A stretch of 64,000 nt of DNA from positions 7,364 through 71,363 of the forward strand of contig CAKOWI010000006.1 in assembly GCA_934122275.1 (NCBI GenBank). The letters run 5' to 3'. The notes under the pieces were generated by a model. It was given only the letters and a program-made list of their open reading frames with translations, was not told the origin of the DNA and did no database searches. The translations under genes were made by a program, and so were the position numbers. The DNA comes from an uncultured Bacilli bacterium. GTDB taxonomy: Bacteria; Bacillota_I; Bacilli_A; RF39; UBA660. Below, in pieces: positions 59,240-64,000 of this stretch (positions are counted from its first letter, which is position 1; each line of letters opens with the position of its first letter).

Positions 59240-59611
59240 ATGGGAAATGTTTATGTTCAAAAAAGGGGAAAGGTATATCAATATCAATTTGCGATAGCAT
59301 CTATTGATGGTAAAAGAAAATATAAAAACAAGTCAGGATTTAGGACTAAGTCAGAAGCTATTGAGGCAGGAGTAAAGGCATACAATGAATATATAAATGT
59401 GGGACACTGTATAGAACCAAGCAAAATGTCTTATAGTGATTATTTAGATTATTGGATGAAAGAGCATTGTGAAATAAATTTAAAGTATCACACCATAGAA
59501 GCATACAAAAATATAATAAAAAATCATATTGTTAATGATATTATAAGAATGTACAAAAAATGTAATATAAAAATGCACAATTTTGTACATTCTTTTGTTA
59601 TACTTTTATAG
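59240..59611 (+). pseudogene. Truncated tyrosine integrase (Tn916/phage type)
   Basis: The first about 102 codons encode the N-terminal half of a phage/ICE integrase: an AP2-like DNA-binding domain (NVYVQKRGKVYQYQF, then KRKYKNKSGFRTKSEA, about residues 2-50) and the start of the SAM-like core-binding domain (SYSDYLDYWMKEH, about 70-82). After NHIVNDI the frame leaves the family and ends within 20 codons at a 13-bp inverted repeat. The catalytic domain with its Arg-His-Arg-Tyr residues is absent. GGAG lies before the ATG at 59240. It appears to be cut by the IS21-type insertion that follows. Confidence 0.8.
59546..59593. repeat. 13-bp perfect inverted repeat, likely IS21-type left end
   Basis: AGAATGTACAAAA (59546-59558) and its exact complement TTTTGTACATTCT (59581-59593) flank a 22-base loop with TGCACAA and TGTAA motifs. 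It is located exactly where the integrase homology ends and before an istA remnant. Repeated TGTACA/TGCACA elements are common at IS21-family ends. No target duplication can be shown because the right end is lost. Confidence 0.45.
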
Positions 59612-59666
59612 ACTTAGGAGGTATGACACAAAGGAAATAAATAAATTAAAACAGGAGTTATTAATA

Positions 59667-60522
59667 ATGAAAACAAATAATATTAAACCAAATTATTCTG
59701 AACTAGCAAGATTGCATAGTTGTGATAGAAGGATCGTAAAAAAATAAGATAATGGATATGAGGGCAAACCAACTACTCGTGATAAAGAATCTAAATTAGA
59801 TAAATATAAAGAAGAAATAAAATCAAAATTAGAAAAAATAAAAGAAAATATAGATCAATATATTGATTTAATAAATAATAAAAAGAAAGATGTTGTAGAT
59901 GCATTGTATGAATTAACAAATTAAGAAATAGAATTAAGGAATGAAAAAGCAATTTATGGATGTGTAAGAACAGCTGGTTTTTCATTTTTAAAAACTTTTG
60001 AAGATTTTGATTTTTCATTTTAACAATCAATTAATAATGAACAAATAATTGATTTTAACAATTTGAGATTTATAGAAAATAAAGAAAATATAATTTTTGT
60101 TGGAAGCCCAGGAGTTGGGAAAACACATTTAGCAACAACAATAGGAATAACTGCCACTCAAAATAGGAATTTTACATATTTTATAAATTGTAATGATTTA
60201 ATAGCTAATTTAAAAAAAGCAAATTTTGAAAAAAGATTTATTAATCAAATTAATCACTATGCGAAATATAAAGTATTAGTAATCGATGAAGTCGGTTTCT
60301 TACCAGTTGATCCTGAGGGAGCGAAAATTTTATTTCAATTAATAAATAAAAGATATGAAAAACATTCGACAATAATAACAACTAATAAACCTTTTGGTAA
60401 GTGGCACGAAATATTTAATGATGTAACATTAGCAAATGCCATACTGGATAGATTATTACATCATTTTCATATTATTAATATAAACGGAAATTCATATCGT
60501 TTAAAAGAAATAGATAATTTTT
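59667..60522 (+). pseudogene. Decayed IS21-family element (istA start fused to istB)
   Basis: Frame 59667 begins MKTNNIKPNYSELARLHSCD, the helix-turn-helix start of an IstA transposase, and stops at 59745. After an internal deletion the frame continues as istB: the ELTN-EIELRNEKAIYGC N-terminus is cut by stops at 59922 and 60021, then the intact ATPase part has Walker A VGSPGVGKTH (near 60095) and the IstB box IDEVGFLPVDPEG. All parts are in one frame with three stops, so the element is inactive. The istB C-terminus runs in frame into a reverse-transcriptase fragment at about 60520, where the element's right end has been lost. Confidence 0.85.
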
Positions 60523-60815
60523 GCAAAGAAAATTTAAAAGTAGAACTTAATGCAAAAACTCAAATAGGTAAAGTAAAAAATGGTATAGACTTTTTAGGTT
60601 TTAGATTAATACTAACCGAAACAGGTAAAGTTGTAAAAAAGTTAAGAGGTTCTTCTAAAATAAGATTTAAAAGGTATTTAAAAAATCTAAAAAAATTAAA
60701 AAAAAAAGGAGTAATAGACACAGAATATGTAAATATAAGAAGAAATAGTTTTGCCTCCCGTATAAAGAGAACAGATGAAAGTAGGGCTTTTTTGAACAAA
60801 ATAATGTCAGAATAA
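60523..60815 (+). pseudogene. C-terminal fragment of a DGR/group-II-like reverse transcriptase
   Basis: About 97 codons joined in frame to istB. They read NAKTQIGKVKNGIDFLGFR, then LTETGKVVKKLR and RFKRYLKNLKKLKKKGVI, the thumb/C-terminal pattern of DGR and group-II-like reverse transcriptases. The YxDD polymerase core is missing, so it cannot be active. It lies 80 bases before a gene with a DGR-type variable region, which suggests the RT belonged to that DGR. I cannot separate DGR RT from other retron/Abi-like RTs on this fragment alone. Confidence 0.65.
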
Positions 60816-60852
60816 TAAAAAAAAGTGTAATTTTGCACGAATTTATAGGAAC

Positions 60853-60880
60853 TTTCACGATTTTATGGTAAAATTATAAT
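60853..60880 (+). promoter_or_regulatory. Promoter of the DGR-target/MoxR gene cluster
   Basis: TTTCAC (60853-60858), 16-base spacer, perfect TATAAT (60875-60880), 17 bases before the ATG, which has GAGG eight bases upstream. The gene is therefore likely expressed even though the region upstream is decayed. Confidence 0.65.
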
Positions 60881-60896
60881 GAGTGAGGTATAATAA

Positions 60897-62789
60897 ATGA
60901 ACTTTGGTTTAAATAATAAGTTTACGTTACTTTCAGAAGAAGAAATTTTTGGAAGTCAAGAAATAGATATTATTAGTAAAATGGGTGGTAGGTGTGCAAT
61001 ATCTGATTTTGCAATCCTTTTAGGTGCTTATGTATCTAATGATTATTTTATAGAAGATGATAGTTCATTAAAAGGCAGAACAACTTGGTGGTGGACTAGA
61101 TCTTCTGGTGGCGATGGTAATGTTCGTAATGTCCTCAGGGATGGTAGTCGTTCCTGGGATAAGGCATGTAAGCGTTCCGGTGCCGTTCGCCCAGCTTTAC
61201 CGTTTTCTAGCATCTCTGACATCTCCCCGAACGTAGTGAGGGGAAGAAGTGGATTTTTGGAAGTTGAATATGGAGAATATCCACAATATGCAGTTGACAC
61301 AAGATTAGCTAGAACACTTGATAGCGAATATTCAGCAGGTAGATTAAAAAAAACAGGTAAGACATATACAACAGATTCAAGAGTATGGAATGCTTCTTCA
61401 GAGAGTTTTAAAGCGAGAGAACATCATGAATATGAATATAATGGTAAGAAATATGTCAAGGTGAAATATGTTGATACCGACTCTTGCAAATTATCAAATG
61501 GCGAAAGTTATCAAATTGGTAATGAAGTTTGGGTTGAAGTTGCACCAATAAAATGGCTAGTTGATGAAAAATCAAGATTAATGTTAAGTAAGACTTGTCT
61601 TGCTTCTGGAATAAGATTTTGTAATAATGGACAATATAGAGGCGATTTTGAGAGAAGCGAGATGTATATGTTCTTAAATACATATTTTGCAAAAGACATA
61701 ACACCGACTGTTGTTCATGAAATGACACCAGAAGAAAAAGCACAATATGAAGAAGAACAAAAACAAGCTGAAAGAAGAAGAAACCCTTATGGTTTGAAAT
61801 TTGGACAAGTTAGTGAAGAAGAAATTATAAAAGGAGCAATAGAAAGTGGAGTTGCAGTATTCTTGCATGGACCTTCATCAGAAGGTAAATCTGCAAGAGT
61901 TAAGCAAATTGATCCAACTTGTGAAATTATATATCTTCGTAATGCTACACCAGAAAGTTTAAATGGTAAAAGTGTTTATAATCAAGCAACAGGCGAAATG
62001 ATGGATGTTAAGCCAAGTTGGTTGAAAAAATTAGAAGAAAAATGTGCAAATGAGCCAGATAGATTTCATATTGTGTTTTTAGATGAAATAACTAATGCAT
62101 TACCTAGTATTCAAGGTATAGCATTTAACATTGTATTAGATAGAGAAGTTAATGGTATTTGGAAATTACCAGAAAATGCAAGAATTGTTGCAGCAGGAAA
62201 TGATATGAAAGATTCATTAGCTGCAAATCAATTAGCAGAGCCATTATTCAATAGATTTGCTCATGTATATATTAAAACAACTACTGAAAGTTGGTTAAAA
62301 TGGGCAAGTGAACATAATATACATCCAGCAATTTATTCTTATATTGCTTATAAGAATGGTGAAACATTAAGAAGTAAGTATGATGGTGAGAAACCTAATG
62401 CTGATCCTAGAAAATGGGAAATGGCTTCTAAAATGCTTTATGCAACAGGAAGTCCAGAAATGTTAAGGGCATTAGTAGGTGAAGATATAACAAGAGAATT
62501 TGTTGAGTTTTGTAATCAACAAGTAATAACATTAGATGATGTATTAAATGGAAATTATACCGATAGAGATATACAGGCATTAAATACTGCTGAAAGATAT
62601 GCAACAGCTATGGGATTAACACAGGTAGATGATGATAATTTAGAAAAAGATAGAGGATTCGTTACAGGATTAGGAGCAGAATTTGGAGCAATTTTTGATG
62701 CTTTATGGACACATGGCGATGAAAGAAAGTTAGAAAGACTTGCAGAAGCAAAACTTGCTGAAATACCTGGAGGAGGTATAAGAAGATAA
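60897..62789 (+). CDS. DGR-type variable lectin-like domain fused to a MoxR AAA+ ATPase
   Basis: A 630-aa protein. Residues about 1-120 form a C-type-lectin/FGE-like segment whose variable stretch (GRTTWWWTRSS to GAVRPAL, about 60-101) has the DGR target pattern. Residues about 120-230 add a DUF6273-like part (VEYGEYPQ, then EVAPIKWLVDEKSRLMLSK). A linker leads to a MoxR-type ATPase: Walker A GPSSEGKS (325-332), Walker B FLDEIT (D396, E397) and sensor AAGND (N435). The natural partner of a MoxR ATPase is a metallopeptidase/VWA protein, and one follows two genes later. The variable end is in the N-terminal third, not at the C-terminus as in classic DGR targets. The gene overlaps the next by one base. 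A recognition or defence role is inference. Confidence 0.8.
   Translation: MNFGLNNKFTLLSEEEIFGSQEIDIISKMGGRCAISDFAILLGAYVSNDYFIEDDSSLKGRTTWWWTRSSGGDGNVRNVLRDGSRSWDKACKRSGAVRPALPFSSISDISPNVVRGRSGFLEVEYGEYPQYAVDTRLARTLDSEYSAGRLKKTGKTYTTDSRVWNASSESFKAREHHEYEYNGKKYVKVKYVDTDSCKLSNGESYQIGNEVWVEVAPIKWLVDEKSRLMLSKTCLASGIRFCNNGQYRGDFERSEMYMFLNTYFAKDITPTVVHEMTPEEKAQYEEEQKQAERRRNPYGLKFGQVSEEEIIKGAIESGVAVFLHGPSSEGKSARVKQIDPTCEIIYLRNATPESLNGKSVYNQATGEMMDVKPSWLKKLEEKCANEPDRFHIVFLDEITNALPSIQGIAFNIVLDREVNGIWKLPENARIVAAGNDMKDSLAANQLAEPLFNRFAHVYIKTTTESWLKWASEHNIHPAIYSYIAYKNGETLRSKYDGEKPNADPRKWEMASKMLYATGSPEMLRALVGEDITREFVEFCNQQVITLDDVLNGNYTDRDIQALNTAERYATAMGLTQVDDDNLEKDRGFVTGLGAEFGAIFDALWTHGDERKLERLAEAKLAEIPGGGIRR
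61101..61199 (+). other. Candidate DGR variable region (VR)
   Basis: Codons 69-101 encode SSGGDGNVRNVLRDGSRS, WDKACKRS and GAVRPAL. Most codons in the variable part end in T or C (GGT, GGC, GAT, CGT, TCC, TGT, CTC), as expected if adenines of an AAY-rich template were replaced, and several (CGT, CGC, CTC, TCC) are otherwise rare in this AT-rich genome. The segment is visibly richer in G and C than its surroundings. No template repeat is visible in the window. Confidence 0.65.
61224..61244 (+). other. Hairpin downstream of the variable region
   Basis: TCCCC (61224-61228), 11-base loop, GGGGA (61240-61244), 25 bases after the variable region. DGR targets need a GC-rich end (IMH) and often a hairpin just downstream for retrohoming. 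Both are present here, but the stem is short. Confidence 0.5.
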
Positions 62790-63181
62790 TGGAAAACAAG
62801 AAAGAAATATTATTATCATATATTAAAGCAAATGTTGCACCAATATTAGTTGATTTTATATCTGGTAAAGATATAAATGGTGCAGTTGTCTTACCTGCCA
62901 ATGTTGATGTTAAAGAGTTAAATGGTCATTATGATGGAGCAGATTTTATGCCACCAAAATGGCTTAATGAAATATTAAGTACAAATGCAAGTAAAATTTT
63001 AGTAATTGATAAAATTGATGCAATAGCAAAAGAAGAACAATTAAAATTTTGTGAATTATTAGAACATAGGAAAATATCTACATTTGAATTACCAAAAAGC
63101 TGTGTGATAATTGTAACAGCGAACGAAATAAATAAAGATAAGATTAACGAAGAAATATTCTCATTAGTTGCACGAATTTGA
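62789..63181 (+). CDS. Small AAA-like protein lacking Walker A
   Basis: A 130-aa protein I cannot name. It has a Walker-B-like segment KILVIDKIDAI (about residues 71-81, Asp-Lys-Ile-Asp rather than Asp-Glu) and a sensor-1-like VIIVTANE (about 106-113), both typical of AAA+ folds, but no P-loop; only the second half of an AAA core is present. It may be a regulatory, non-hydrolysing subunit of the MoxR-type ring, or a remnant. It shares a TAATG overlap with the gene before and lies 10 bases before the metallopeptidase, so the three are one operon. Confidence 0.6.
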   Translation: MENKKEILLSYIKANVAPILVDFISGKDINGAVVLPANVDVKELNGHYDGADFMPPKWLNEILSTNASKILVIDKIDAIAKEEQLKFCELLEHRKISTFELPKSCVIIVTANEINKDKINEEIFSLVARI

Positions 63182-63191
63182 GGTATAAATT

Positions 63192-64000
63192 ATGAAATAT
63201 GATATTGAAGCGTTAAAAAGGAAAATGCTTGTTAAATATCCATTTTTTGGGAGTGTAGTAGCAAGCGTTGGTTATAAGGAAAATAAAGATATATCAACTG
63301 CTGGTACAGATGGAGAAATAATTTACTACAATCCTAAATATTTAGAAAGTTTAAGTGTTGAAGAGCAAACTTTTATATTTGCTCATGAAGTATGTCATAT
63401 TGCATTTAATCATATCTTAAGAAGTGAAGGTAAAGATCCAGAGTTATGGAATATTGCTACTGATGGTGTTATTAATCAATTTCTTAAAAGAGATGGATTA
63501 AAAATGGCAAAAGGTGGAGTTGATATTGCTGAAGCTATAAACTATGATGCTGAACAATTATATGAAAAACTATTACAAGAAAAGCAGCAAAGACAACAGC
63601 GACAACAAAATGGACAGGGTAATGGTCAAAATCAACAAAGTAATCAACAACAAAATCAGCAACAAAGTGGTAGCAGTGGGCAAAGTGGAAATAGTCAACA
63701 AAAACAATCGCAACAACAGAGTGGTAATTCTCAAAGCCAAGACCAACAACAAAATCAAGAAAATCAGCAACAAAATGGTGGCGGTAGACAAAGTGGAGAT
63801 AACCAACAGCAATCACAATCTCAACAACAAAATAGTTCTGGTGGTGGAAGTTCACAAGAACAAGATAAACAATCACAAGAACAAAGTGGTGGTGGATTTA
63901 GCGAGGATTCACAAGAAGAAGAAAAACAACAAGATGTTGGACATGATACTCACAGTATGTGGGAACAAGCAGTAAAAAAACATAAAGAGGAACAAGAAAA
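63192..64000 (+). CDS. DUF2201-type putative metallopeptidase with Gln/Asn-rich linker (partial)
   Basis: Frame continues past the window end; 269 codons are visible. The N-terminal domain carries the zinc motif HEVCH (residues 65-69) in FIFAHEVCHIAFNH, and the downstream WNIATDGVINQF (about 86-97), which resembles the third-ligand region of the DUF2201 N-terminal peptidase domain. From about residue 125 to 250 is a low-complexity linker very rich in Gln, Asn, Ser and Gly. A C-terminal VWA domain is expected beyond the edge. The ATG at 63192 gives a family-like N-terminus. With the MoxR ATPase it matches the MoxR/VWA-metallopeptidase pairs seen in several bacterial systems. Confidence 0.75.
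   Translation, partial: MKYDIEALKRKMLVKYPFFGSVVASVGYKENKDISTAGTDGEIIYYNPKYLESLSVEEQTFIFAHEVCHIAFNHILRSEGKDPELWNIATDGVINQFLKRDGLKMAKGGVDIAEAINYDAEQLYEKLLQEKQQRQQRQQNGQGNGQNQQSNQQQNQQQSGSSGQSGNSQQKQSQQQSGNSQSQDQQQNQENQQQNGGGRQSGDNQQQSQSQQQNSSGGGSSQEQDKQSQEQSGGGFSEDSQEEEKQQDVGHDTHSMWEQAVKKHKEEQE

Noticed and set aside
63535..63975. Open frames on both strands opposite or beside the metallopeptidase linker
   Set aside because: They are shadows of the CAA/AAT-rich low-complexity region of the real gene in the 63192 frame.

Overview
The window is a very AT-rich chromosomal segment around a replication origin of a Bacillota (Firmicutes) bacterium. The gene order matches the origin region of Bacillus subtilis, all codons read sensibly with the standard bacterial code, and there are many sporulation genes (yabP, yabQ, yabG, spoVT, bofA, spoIID, spoIIQ, sigH). 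A comK-family gene, an agr-type peptide quorum-sensing cassette, a very short SRP RNA and an asparagine at the rifampicin position 526 of RpoB suggest a spore-gene-bearing, low-GC Bacilli/Erysipelotrichia-like lineage close to the Mollicutes. The taxonomy is inference.

Layout. oriC lies at about 40.5-40.9 kb between dnaA and rpmH. Left of it every gene is on the minus strand and right of it nearly every gene is on the plus strand, so both arms are transcribed away from the origin. Left arm, reading outwards: dnaA, dnaN, comK, recF, gyrB, gyrA, the SRP RNA set in a cluster of eight parS sites, tadA, dnaX, ebfC, recR, bofA, holB, ricT, trmN6, pth, mfd, spoVT, tatD, a 3D-domain protein, ksgA, yabG, veg, two large surface proteins, yabP, yabQ, divIC, mrnC, rlmB, sigH, secE, nusG, rplK-rplA-rplJ-rplL, rsmC, rpoB and the start of rpoC. 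This is a condensed version of the first roughly 110 kb of the B. subtilis map. Right arm: rpmH, rnpA, yidC, khpB/jag, mnmE, a broken DUF1016 nuclease gene, mnmG, rsmG, an unknown acidic Asn-rich protein, rpiB, a DUF1146 protein, spoIID, spoIIQ, mbl, the agr locus (agrA-agrC converging on agrD-agrB), a cold-shock protein, hpf and secA.

Accessory end (59.0-64.0 kb). Directly after secA come five copies of a 10-bp repeat beside a truncated tyrosine integrase, then a decayed IS21-type element whose istB runs in frame into the C-terminal piece of a reverse transcriptase of diversity-generating-retroelement (DGR) type. Next is a promoter-led, intact three-gene cluster: a 630-aa protein joining a DGR-style hypervariable C-type-lectin-like segment to a MoxR-type AAA+ ATPase, a small AAA-like protein without a Walker A motif, and a DUF2201-type metallopeptidase with a long Gln/Asn-rich linker that runs off the window edge. 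A diversified recognition domain wired to an ATPase and a putative protease is the most interesting system here. Its template repeat and a full reverse transcriptase are not visible in the window.

How it fits together. The core provides replication initiation and the clamp, loader and gyrase, chromosome partition sites, the transcription and translation core, rRNA and tRNA modification, and protein export (SecE, SecA, YidC, SRP RNA). Developmental control (SigH, ComK, SpoVT, the SpoIID/SpoIIQ engulfment pair) sits beside a peptide quorum-sensing system. The accessory end is a scar of mobile-element activity carrying a putative recognition/defence or self-recognition module.
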